From IMG/VR virus record IMGVR_UViG_3300007540_000022, positions 1 through 45,667 of that record: a stretch of 45,667 nucleotides of DNA. The stretch is one strand, 5' to 3'. Under the pieces are notes generated by a model. That model saw nothing but the letters and a program-made list of their open reading frames with translations. It did no database searches and had not been told where the DNA came from. The position numbers were made by a program, and so were the translations under genes. Source of the DNA: a virus. Each line of letters begins with the position of its first letter. Within the stretch, counting starts at the first letter, position 1. Shown here piece by piece: positions 30,103-37,864 of this stretch.

Positions 30103-30364
30103 GGCAGCTTATTTAAGAAAGTCTACATTTACTCAAATACATGAAATAGTATTTCATGGGCAAGGGGGATATGATTGGGAAACTGTGTATAATATGCCCT
30201 TATGGCTTAAAAAATTTACTTTTGAGCAAATTAAAGATTATTATAATCAAAAATCTAACAATGCTAAAGAATCCCAATCTAAAACCCCTAACCAAACCAC
30301 AGTAATAGATTCATCTGGAAAGGTCAAATCCCCAGAACATTTAAAACGAACCACATATCGATAA
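30038..30364 (+). CDS. Overlapping downstream frame (gp51-like or tail-assembly chaperone extension)
   Basis: A 108-residue frame, +1 relative to the gp26-like gene and overlapping its last 65 bases. Residues from about 22 on ('AAYLRKSTFTQIHEIVFHGQ', 'YDWETVYNMPLWLKKFTFEQ') are clearly coding-like, a helical domain of the kind encoded next to gp26 in T4-like phages. The first 20 residues from the ATG at 30038 look like an arbitrary reading of the overlapping gene. Expression may come from that ATG or from a +1 slip at the T7 run 30079-30085, making a fused product. The C-terminal 35 residues are polar and disordered. Confidence 0.6.
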   Translation: MMEGILSPSQLVSAFFILTSSKAAYLRKSTFTQIHEIVFHGQGGYDWETVYNMPLWLKKFTFEQIKDYYNQKSNNAKESQSKTPNQTTVIDSSGKVKSPEHLKRTTYR

Positions 30365-30378
30365 AGGTTTTATTTTTA

Positions 30379-30389
30379 AATATTTATAA
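30379..30389 (+). promoter_or_regulatory. Intergenic motif AATATTTATAA
   Basis: A copy of the recurring motif 12 bases before the tape-measure ATG (30402). Confidence 0.55.
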
Positions 30390-30401
30390 TAAATCCTTAA
30401 C

Positions 30402-32540
30402 ATGGCAGCAGGAGACGACATCAATAGAGCTAGAGAAGAAACTCAAAAATTAACTCAAGAAACCACTTTTTTAATTGATGCCTTTTCTTCATTAGGTGTT
30501 ACTATTACGGATGCTATTACGGATGCTATTGACTCTGCTCAAGGGTTAGATAAAATTAGCCAAAAAATAGCTAAAACTTATGAAAGGGATTTAACTAAAT
30601 CCGTTAAGGGAATAGTCAGTAGCCTGGATACTCAACTTGATCTTCAAAGAAAGATAAACAAAGGTCAAGATATAAGTAAAGAAATTCTTTCTATTAGAGA
30701 AAAAAGCGAACAAAACATAGTAGCACTCCAATCCCGTATTAATTTACTTCAGATGAATGGAGTAGGAATAAGCGAAGAACTTACAGTAGAACTTCAAAAT
30801 CAAATTAAGTTAGAACGTAAAATTTTAAAGGATTTAGAAGAACAAAATGATGAAAGAGGTAAATCTTTAGGCCTTGTAGGAAAACTTACGGGGGGGTTAA
30901 ATGGAATTCTAAAAAACTTTGATAAGTCTGGAAAATTATCTTCTATTTTAGATATAGAGGGGGCTACTAATCAAACATCTCGTATGACAGATGTTATGAG
31001 TCGTAGATTAAAAATAAGTAGTAAGGAAATTTCAAATTCTAAAAAATTAGGATTTTTTATTAAACAAATAGGTAAAAACTTATTATCAAACATTAAACCC
31101 ACTGATATATTTACTGCTCTTTTAGTTAAAAGTTCCCAAGCTCTTAAAAAAATAGATACTAGAGTAGTAGGTTTAAGAAAAAATTTAGGATTAAGTGCTG
31201 GTGAAGCTACTAACCTAAATGATAAACTTGCTATGACCGCTTTCACGAGCAACAAAATAGGAGTTAATGTTGATACCCTTACTAAATCCGTTAATGATTT
31301 AAACTCATCATTAGGAGGTACTGCTATAATATTTGATGAAGATTTACTAGTATCTGCTACCTTTTTAAGAGAAAGATTTAATATGTCTGAAGAAGCTTTA
31401 GGTAATGTTACTAAAGAAGCATTAGCTACGGGTCGTTCTTTAGAAAGTATAAAAAATTACCAATTAGAATCTTTAGTAGCAGCTGAAAAAACCTTAAAAG
31501 TTAACTTAAACACAAATGCCGCTTTAGATAAAGCTAACAAAATATCAGGAGCCCTAAGACTAAACCTAGAAAAAACCCCTGGAGGTTTAGTTAAAGCGGT
31601 AGCTCAAGCAACTGCTTTAGGTTTAGAAGTAGAGCAAACTGCTAAAATGGCTGGAAAGTTACTTGATTTTGAATCAAGTATTGAAGCTGAAATGCAAGCT
31701 GAACTTTTAACTGGTAAACAACTTAATCTTGAACAAGCTAGATTACTAGCATTAAATGGAGATACAGCAGGAGCGGCCGCTGAAATAGCTAAACAAGTAG
31801 GTAGTGCTGCTGAATTCCAAGCTATGAATGTAATTCAACAACAAGCGTTAGCGGATGCTGTTGGATTAACTGCTGATGAATTAGCTAATTCTCTTAGAAC
31901 TCAAGAAAGCATATCATCAGAAGCAGATAAATTTACGGAACGAACTGCCGAAGGAGCAGAAGAAGCAGCTACAGCATTATCGGTCCAACAAAGATTAGCG
32001 GGTGCTGCTGAAAAATTGGCAGGAATATTAGAATTTTCTGCTATAGCTGCCGCTGTTTTTGCAGGAGCTTTAACAGGAATTTTCTTTGGTCCTATAGCTG
32101 CAATTGCTATGGCAGCCACTGCGGGATTAGCAACAGCAGCACTTTTAGGCACATTCCAGGGAGACGATATTATCTCTCCATCACAAGGAGGATCAGGATA
32201 CGGTAAACGTACCTTATTTGGTCCTGAAGGTGCAATTTCCCTAAATGATAAAGATACTATAGTAGCAGGTACTGATTTAAAAATGGGAGATGATATAGTA
32301 TCACCCCCACAAATGGGTATAACTGAAACTATTACAAATAATAACAATACTGAAACTGTTACTAATAATAATAACAATACTGAAAGTTCTCCTACCTCAA
32401 TAAACATAGCTCCTTTAGTAGAACAAATGAATAAAATGAATGCTACCTTAAATGCTATTTTAGGTAAAGAGGGTACGGTTACATTGGATGGTACAAAAGT
32501 AGGAACTGCCTTAACAGTAGGATCTTATAAATTACAATAA
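30402..32540 (+). CDS. Tail tape-measure protein (gp29-like role)
   Basis: A 712-residue, mainly helical protein. Long coiled-coil stretches (about 50-160 and 240-520, Ala/Leu/Lys/Glu-rich) are followed by two adjoining hydrophobic segments around 545-590 ('LEFSAIAAAVFAGALTGIFFG', 'AAIAMAATAGLATAALLG', landmarks). Next come a Gly-rich joint, an Asn/Thr-rich linker (TNNNNTETVTNNNNNTE) and a short C-terminal domain ending 'VTLDGTKVGTALTVGSYKLQ'. This layout, and its place after tube and gp26-like genes and before hub genes, is that of a tape-measure protein that sets tail length. The hydrophobic part may insert into the host membrane during injection. Confidence 0.8.
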   Translation: MAAGDDINRAREETQKLTQETTFLIDAFSSLGVTITDAITDAIDSAQGLDKISQKIAKTYERDLTKSVKGIVSSLDTQLDLQRKINKGQDISKEILSIREKSEQNIVALQSRINLLQMNGVGISEELTVELQNQIKLERKILKDLEEQNDERGKSLGLVGKLTGGLNGILKNFDKSGKLSSILDIEGATNQTSRMTDVMSRRLKISSKEISNSKKLGFFIKQIGKNLLSNIKPTDIFTALLVKSSQALKKIDTRVVGLRKNLGLSAGEATNLNDKLAMTAFTSNKIGVNVDTLTKSVNDLNSSLGGTAIIFDEDLLVSATFLRERFNMSEEALGNVTKEALATGRSLESIKNYQLESLVAAEKTLKVNLNTNAALDKANKISGALRLNLEKTPGGLVKAVAQATALGLEVEQTAKMAGKLLDFESSIEAEMQAELLTGKQLNLEQARLLALNGDTAGAAAEIAKQVGSAAEFQAMNVIQQQALADAVGLTADELANSLRTQESISSEADKFTERTAEGAEEAATALSVQQRLAGAAEKLAGILEFSAIAAAVFAGALTGIFFGPIAAIAMAATAGLATAALLGTFQGDDIISPSQGGSGYGKRTLFGPEGAISLNDKDTIVAGTDLKMGDDIVSPPQMGITETITNNNNTETVTNNNNNTESSPTSINIAPLVEQMNKMNATLNAILGKEGTVTLDGTKVGTALTVGSYKLQ

Positions 32541-32543
32541 TTT

Positions 32544-32554
32544 AATATTTATAA
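32544..32554 (+). promoter_or_regulatory. Intergenic motif AATATTTATAA
   Basis: A copy of the recurring motif 13 bases before the ATG at 32568. Confidence 0.55.
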
Positions 32555-32567
32555 CAAAATCACAATC

Positions 32568-32798
32568 ATGTCAATTATTAACCTATACAACACATCACCT
32601 TCTGATCTTGCAAGTAGACCCCCAACGGTTCCTGCAGGCTCATTTTTTGGAACTAATTTATCAAAACTCCATGATGAGTATTCTTTAAATGCTAATCCTA
32701 AATTACCTAGTTTACCCTCTCCAACCTCTCTAGGTTTGCGAGGCATTACTCCTGCAGATAATTATAGGGATAACGCTCCTGAAAATAGATCATTCTAA
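32568..32798 (+). CDS. Small Pro/Ser-rich baseplate-module protein
   Basis: A 76-residue protein of unknown function, rich in Pro, Ser, Leu and Asn ('SRPPTVPAGSFFGTNLSKLH', 'PKLPSLPSPTSLGLRG'), with little predicted regular structure. It is led by the intergenic motif and followed 3 bases later by a large baseplate protein, with which it is probably co-expressed. Proteins like this may be extended linkers or pegs in the baseplate, but that is inference. Confidence 0.5.
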   Translation: MSIINLYNTSPSDLASRPPTVPAGSFFGTNLSKLHDEYSLNANPKLPSLPSPTSLGLRGITPADNYRDNAPENRSF

Positions 32799-32801
32799 TA
32801 G

Positions 32802-34475
32802 ATGCCCTTAATTGATCTTAAAACAGACCTTAAGTCTCTAACCTATGGAAAGGATCGCCCTGGTGGGGGTAGTAGTAAAGAACCTTTTATTACAGAACCT
32901 ATTCCGGAAGGGGAAACTCCTGGGGCTTCTAACGACTTTCTCCTACGCCAAGGAGCTATCGGAAGAGGAGTTGAAGATGTTTCAAGATTAACTAAATTAC
33001 TTTTTTCTACTACTAAAGGTCTTAACTTTACAACTACTACTAATCTTCTATCTAGAACATCAGTAAAAACAGAAGCAACTACCGGCCCTGCTTACGCTGC
33101 AGGTACCATTAATCAAGGAGTTTATGTTCCCTCTTCTACCCTAGCTCAAGTTGTGGCTGGATTTGGAGGCACTCATTTAAATTTATTAGGCTTGGATCCA
33201 ACTTCTCCCATGGCTGGGATAGTTGAAGGAGGGTTATTCCCTGGAGGGGGTCTTATTAGATATGAACAAGCGGTCCACGACCAAAATAATCAATTAGGAG
33301 ATAGTAGTAATAATAGATTAGTATCTTTATATGATACTAAAATTTTAGGTTCACTATTTCCTAAAAACCCTCTAGTTGCTTCTAGTGACCTTAATATACT
33401 ATCTTATAGTGGGGGGCCGGGATCCACATTAGGTGTAGGTAAGACTATAACTAAAAGAGCAACCTATACTACAGGCAAAAATGAATACGGGTGGACTACT
33501 GGATCTTTTTTAGACAATTCCTTCAACAAAGTATCAGCAGCTCAAACTTATTTTAATACTAATTACTCTTCTAAAGAACAAGAAATTAATACACCTTTAG
33601 GTCCAATTACTTTAAAGGGAATTGAAGCAGGCACATACAATAGTGCTGAAAACTTTCCTAAGGGGGTAGTTAATTCTGGCTCTATTGTAACACTTACTAC
33701 GGCATACAAAAAACCTGATGGAAGCTCTATTGAATACCATCCAAACTCTCCTAATGAGTTAACTAATGACTCTGTCACTAGTTATACCCAACGTTCATAT
33801 CAATCCAACCCAGATTTTATACTTAGAAAGTATGGTAACTTAGCATCTCCTGTAAGTGGGAGTAAACAATATACTTACACAGGGGATAAATTTAGTGCAA
33901 CAAATACCAACTTATTAAATGTTAGTAGTGGGTCAAGCGCAGAAGAACTTGGAGAATCCCAATTATTTAAATTTTATTTAAATCTTCTTAACCCTGATAA
34001 CCCCTCTGATAACGAATACCTTTACTGGCAAGCTTATGTAGACAACTTCTCAGATTCTATAGGAGCCCAATATGATGAATACACTTATACCGGTAGAGGA
34101 TATCCTTCATATAAGTATAAGGGGTTTAGTAGGGCAATAAATTTAGACTTTACAATAGTAGCCGAAAATCCAAATCAAATAATTCCTATTTATGCTAAAT
34201 TAAATAAATTAATACAAAATTTAGCCCCTAACTACAGTAATAGCGGTTATATACGTGGAAATTTTGTTAAATTGACATTTGGAGATTATTTGAATGACGT
34301 ACCCGGAATTGTAACTGGTTTTACATTATCTCCAATATTTGAAGCTGGGTTTGATATAGATAAGGGGAAACAACTCCCAAAATCCATTAAAGTAAGTGGG
34401 TTTAATTTTACTCCAATAACTGATAATAGTAAAGGATTAGTAAGCAGTGATAGCAAATTTATTTCATATCAATAA
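32802..34475 (+). CDS. Baseplate/tube-initiator-like structural protein
   Basis: A 557-residue protein. The N-terminal region contains 'GVEDVSRLTKLLFSTTKGLN' and 'LLSRTSVKTEA', a helix and Arg-rich motif seen in baseplate proteins of marine T4-like phages. The middle is long, Ser/Asn-rich and variable. The C-terminal 150 residues ('YPSYKYKGFSRAINLDFTIV', 'IYAKLNKLIQNLAPNY', 'VKLTFGDYLNDVPGIVTGF') resemble the tail-tube-fold domain of proteins that seat the tube on the baseplate (gp48/gp54 type). The assignment to a specific T4 counterpart is uncertain. The stop overlaps the next ATG. Confidence 0.55.
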   Translation: MPLIDLKTDLKSLTYGKDRPGGGSSKEPFITEPIPEGETPGASNDFLLRQGAIGRGVEDVSRLTKLLFSTTKGLNFTTTTNLLSRTSVKTEATTGPAYAAGTINQGVYVPSSTLAQVVAGFGGTHLNLLGLDPTSPMAGIVEGGLFPGGGLIRYEQAVHDQNNQLGDSSNNRLVSLYDTKILGSLFPKNPLVASSDLNILSYSGGPGSTLGVGKTITKRATYTTGKNEYGWTTGSFLDNSFNKVSAAQTYFNTNYSSKEQEINTPLGPITLKGIEAGTYNSAENFPKGVVNSGSIVTLTTAYKKPDGSSIEYHPNSPNELTNDSVTSYTQRSYQSNPDFILRKYGNLASPVSGSKQYTYTGDKFSATNTNLLNVSSGSSAEELGESQLFKFYLNLLNPDNPSDNEYLYWQAYVDNFSDSIGAQYDEYTYTGRGYPSYKYKGFSRAINLDFTIVAENPNQIIPIYAKLNKLIQNLAPNYSNSGYIRGNFVKLTFGDYLNDVPGIVTGFTLSPIFEAGFDIDKGKQLPKSIKVSGFNFTPITDNSKGLVSSDSKFISYQ

Positions 34476-34774
34476 TGAATAGATATAATAATATTCCCAT
34501 ATTTCGTACTCCTGTAGGGAAAAGATATAGAGCTAATGTAAAATATCCTGAAATTCCCTTTAGCGATAATGATTTCTACGTTATAGCCGAAGAAGGGGAT
34601 AGATACGATCTATTAGCTTATCAATACTATGGGGATGTTACTTTATGGTGGGTTATATCATCCGCAAACCCTAGATTCAAACCTAATAGTTTGTACCCTA
34701 CATTGGGCCACCAAATAAGAATACCCTCTAATATTTCTGATATTATAGAGGCATATAAAGTTTTAAATAAATAA
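34475..34774 (+). CDS. LysM-like baseplate protein (gp53 / P2 gpX type)
   Basis: A 99-residue protein. Residues about 33-90 ('FYVIAEEGDRYDLLAYQYYG', 'TLWWVISSANPRF', 'HQIRIPSNISDII') match a LysM-type fold: a conserved D-R-Y-D-L-L-A-x-x-Y-Y-G-D helix, then L-W-W-V-I-x-x-A-N, then P. Small LysM-like proteins are standard baseplate wedge or hub parts (T4 gp53, P2 gpX). It is coupled to the preceding gene by stop/ATG overlap and is followed 3 bases later by a large hub protein. Confidence 0.75.
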   Translation: MNRYNNIPIFRTPVGKRYRANVKYPEIPFSDNDFYVIAEEGDRYDLLAYQYYGDVTLWWVISSANPRFKPNSLYPTLGHQIRIPSNISDIIEAYKVLNK

Positions 34775-34777
34775 ATT

Positions 34778-37225
34778 ATGGGGAAAATTATAGGTGAAAA
34801 TTTCGCTCCTTTTGTAGATAAACAAATAAAAGTTAGACAAGAAAAATTAGGATCTACTACTTACGATAACGAACTTATTTCATATACTACAAGTAAAGAT
34901 AGTTGGTTACGCCTAACATCAGGAGTTAACATAGACCAAACTAGACTTAACAACCTCCCCGGCACCCCCATCGGAAAAGGTGGAATTCCTGAGGGATCTG
35001 GGTTAGCTGAGAGATATGTTTTATTTGGGGGGGCCAATAATACTACAACTTCTTCAAAACCTAAAGGAGGAATTGTAGACAATTATACTGATTCTATATT
35101 AAAAAATGCTTCCTATGGATTTGATTCAACTGCAAATTATGGCTTAACTCCACTCCCAGGTGTTACTTCTTTTAATATTAAACCTAAAAATAATGGTTCT
35201 TTAATAGAAGGAGAAATTAAAATTAAATGCTATAACGTACAACAATTTAATCATATTGAAGCTCTTTACTTGAGATTAGGATATACTTTACTTTTAGAAT
35301 GGGGACACACTATATATTTTAAAAATGATAAATCCCTCGAAAGTGATGTCACCTCGGGTAACCAGGTATATAAAGAGTTTCTTCAAGCTAAAAGTGGAAA
35401 TGATGAAGACCCTCAAACTTACATACAAAATAAAATAAAACAAACTAGATCAGATTCCTCAGGTAACTATGATGGTATGTTAGGTAGAGTGCTCAATTAT
35501 AATTGGGAAGTTACTCCTGAAGGGGAATATAATATAACTGTAAAAGTTCTTTCCCCAGGAGATATTATAGAATCTCTTTCTATATCTACAAATCTACCCG
35601 GTGACAAACGTTCAGAACCCGATTCCCCTTCTTCGGGAATAGAAAATAAAATTGAATCAACAACTATAGGAAGAATATTGGGAGACTTTAAAAAACGTCT
35701 TGATGGTGTCTCTATTTTTTCAAGCGATGATTCCCCTCTTGGAGAACTTAAAACTGAAAATTTGGGCGTATATAGTGGTATTGTTGTTCCAACCCCACGT
35801 AAGGCATCTTATTTTAATTCTAACCTTACCAATGACTCTATAAAATTAAGTGCCAACCTAGAAGATTTAAATCCCTACAAAGATGAAATTATTTCTCCCC
35901 CTTCATCTCAACCCCTTAAAGAATTAATAAAACTTGAAGGAGAAAACTCAGACGAAGCTTTTTATTATATTAAATTTGGGGCGTTATTAAGGATAATTCA
36001 AAATTTTCTTCTATTATATAATACTACCGAAAATTCTACTCCTATAATAGGTATAAATTGGGAATATGATGAAAATCAATGCTTTATCCCCCTTGAAGAT
36101 TTATTTTCATCAGATCCTCGTACTTGCTTAATACCCTCTAGATTTAAAACCGGAGTAGTAGAATTTTCTCTTGAAGGTTCCGATGAATTAGGATTTGAAA
36201 ATACTTTTGATTTCAAAAAAATTAACCAGATTTTAGGATCAGATTTTTTAACTAGTAAAGATAAAAAAAATGATAAATTTACTTATAATTTTATGCATAT
36301 TCATTTAAATATAGATTTAATTTTTAATATACTTGATAAAAACATAAACAGCGCAGGAAACTTAGCTTTAATTGACTTTCTACTAGCTTTGTGCACCCAA
36401 ATAAATTCATCTTTATCTAATGCAACCGAATTAACCCCATTCCATGATACCGATGATAATATTTTATATATAGTTAATAAAAGAAACTCGAATAACATTT
36501 TACCTGATTCTGAAAAGGAAGCTTCAAAATTCCAAATAGGATTTTATAATAGTGGGCAAGGAAACATAACAGGTATTCAAAAGGGTAGTTTTGTAAAAAA
36601 TATTTCTATAAACTCAACAATCCCTCCTAATTTTGCAACCCAAATAGCAATAGGGGCTCAAGCTAACAACACTAGCGTAGACCAAAATTCCTTTTCTTTT
36701 TCAAATTGGAATAGGGGATACACAGACAGAATAGTTTTAGATAAAAAAACTTCTGCTGAATCAACAACAGCAAAAGAAGAACAAATTAGGCAGGATAGAA
36801 GATTAAAATATGCTGAAACTGTAAAAAGTACAGAAATAGCAGTTATGCTTAATAGTACCTTTAGTTATAGTGCGAATCTTTACAAACTTTCTACAGCCAT
36901 AAATAAATACTTTGAAATACGATCTTCTGAAAATATAAAAAAGGATAATTCTTTAACATCTCCCGTTTTAATTCCTATTTCATTATCTCTTACTATGGAT
37001 GGTCTTTCTGGAATGAAAATTTTTCAAAAATACACTATCACAGATGAATTTCTCCCCCAAAGTTATAGGGATAATATAGAATTTATTATTAAAGGCATAA
37101 ACCATACCATAGATGGTTCAGGATGGATTACTAATGTTGAAGGGCAGTTTATGCCCAAAGCTAGACTAAGTGAACCTATTACAGAGGATAATCCCCTCTT
37201 TACGGGCCCCCAAAATCAGTTTTAA
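34778..37225 (+). CDS. Large baseplate hub-like structural protein
   Basis: An 815-residue protein. The segment 'LPGVTSFNIKPKNNGSLIEG' and 'YLRLGYTLLLEWGHTIYF' (about 127-185) is conserved among baseplate proteins of marine myophages and suggests a hub (gp27-like) beta domain. The rest alternates polar, Asn/Ser-rich loops with beta-rich regions. The C-terminal 140 residues ('IPISLSLTMDGLSGMKIFQK', 'IIKGINHTIDGSGWITNVEG') look like another tube/hub-type barrel. No lysozyme motif is present. Exact T4 equivalence is uncertain. It is the largest protein of the baseplate cluster. Confidence 0.55.
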   Translation: MGKIIGENFAPFVDKQIKVRQEKLGSTTYDNELISYTTSKDSWLRLTSGVNIDQTRLNNLPGTPIGKGGIPEGSGLAERYVLFGGANNTTTSSKPKGGIVDNYTDSILKNASYGFDSTANYGLTPLPGVTSFNIKPKNNGSLIEGEIKIKCYNVQQFNHIEALYLRLGYTLLLEWGHTIYFKNDKSLESDVTSGNQVYKEFLQAKSGNDEDPQTYIQNKIKQTRSDSSGNYDGMLGRVLNYNWEVTPEGEYNITVKVLSPGDIIESLSISTNLPGDKRSEPDSPSSGIENKIESTTIGRILGDFKKRLDGVSIFSSDDSPLGELKTENLGVYSGIVVPTPRKASYFNSNLTNDSIKLSANLEDLNPYKDEIISPPSSQPLKELIKLEGENSDEAFYYIKFGALLRIIQNFLLLYNTTENSTPIIGINWEYDENQCFIPLEDLFSSDPRTCLIPSRFKTGVVEFSLEGSDELGFENTFDFKKINQILGSDFLTSKDKKNDKFTYNFMHIHLNIDLIFNILDKNINSAGNLALIDFLLALCTQINSSLSNATELTPFHDTDDNILYIVNKRNSNNILPDSEKEASKFQIGFYNSGQGNITGIQKGSFVKNISINSTIPPNFATQIAIGAQANNTSVDQNSFSFSNWNRGYTDRIVLDKKTSAESTTAKEEQIRQDRRLKYAETVKSTEIAVMLNSTFSYSANLYKLSTAINKYFEIRSSENIKKDNSLTSPVLIPISLSLTMDGLSGMKIFQKYTITDEFLPQSYRDNIEFIIKGINHTIDGSGWITNVEGQFMPKARLSEPITEDNPLFTGPQNQF

Positions 37226-37227
37226 TT

Positions 37228-37238
37228 AATATTTATCA
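37228..37238 (+). promoter_or_regulatory. Intergenic motif AATATTTATCA
   Basis: A copy of the recurring motif ending 2 bases before the ATG at 37241. Confidence 0.55.
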
Positions 37239-37240
37239 AT

Positions 37241-37837
37241 ATGCCCTATGTTCCCAAAAGTAGAATTCAAACTAATCTGTATACTGCGGGAAAGAACTAT
37301 GTAATCAAAGGAACAACCCAACCTTACATTGGGTACTACTACAAAACATATAAGGGCCAATTATTTACAGGAAAAAATCCTGATAATAAACCCAATAGAC
37401 TCCTAATCCCAATTCCTGAACCAGTACAAGCTAACCAAACTCAAGTCTATATTAAAGACAATGTTGAAAATGAAAATTATAAACTCTTAAGAGGAATCTC
37501 AGGAAATAATTTACGAAATTCCCCCCAACTATTCTTTACACAACCCACTGAACAGGATTACCAACTTGGTGAATTTAGAAGATTTTTTTGTAAAAGTAGA
37601 AATGAATTTATTTATTTAGAAACTTCCGAATCTGACTATAACGCATTAGTTCAAAATAGTCCAACTATAGATTTCCAAAACTGGGTACCTTTTAATATAC
37701 CTTGGACATTAACAGGAGATGAAAATCAAGTATATCGTACAAATCATAGTATAGTAAAATTAAAAGAAAAAAATGAAGGTTTTTATGGATTAGGAAAATA
37801 TCTTCAAGAGAAATATTTAAGGTACTATAAACCTTGA
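37241..37837 (+). CDS. Baseplate-associated structural protein, unknown
   Basis: A 198-residue protein. The start 'MPYVPKSRIQTNLYTAGKNY' and 'QPYIGYYYKTYKGQLFTGKN' resembles conserved tail proteins of marine T4-like phages. A central polar stretch and an acidic 'YLETSESDYNALVQ' region follow, then Lys-rich helices to the end. No catalytic motif is seen. It sits between the hub gene and the giant collagen fibre, each separated by a motif-bearing gap, so it could be the adaptor that anchors that fibre to the baseplate (inference). Confidence 0.5.
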   Translation: MPYVPKSRIQTNLYTAGKNYVIKGTTQPYIGYYYKTYKGQLFTGKNPDNKPNRLLIPIPEPVQANQTQVYIKDNVENENYKLLRGISGNNLRNSPQLFFTQPTEQDYQLGEFRRFFCKSRNEFIYLETSESDYNALVQNSPTIDFQNWVPFNIPWTLTGDENQVYRTNHSIVKLKEKNEGFYGLGKYLQEKYLRYYKP

Positions 37838-37847
37838 ATATTTATAA
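37837..37847 (+). promoter_or_regulatory. Intergenic motif AATATTTATAA
   Basis: A copy of the recurring motif 17 bases before the ATG of the giant fibre gene (37865). Confidence 0.55.
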
Positions 37848-37864
37848 CGAAGAACCACTAATCT

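Noticed and set aside
31901-32407. - strand open frame of 168 codons in the tape-measure gene
   Set aside because: It is a shadow of an Ala-rich helical coding region, with no upstream signals and no recognisable domain.
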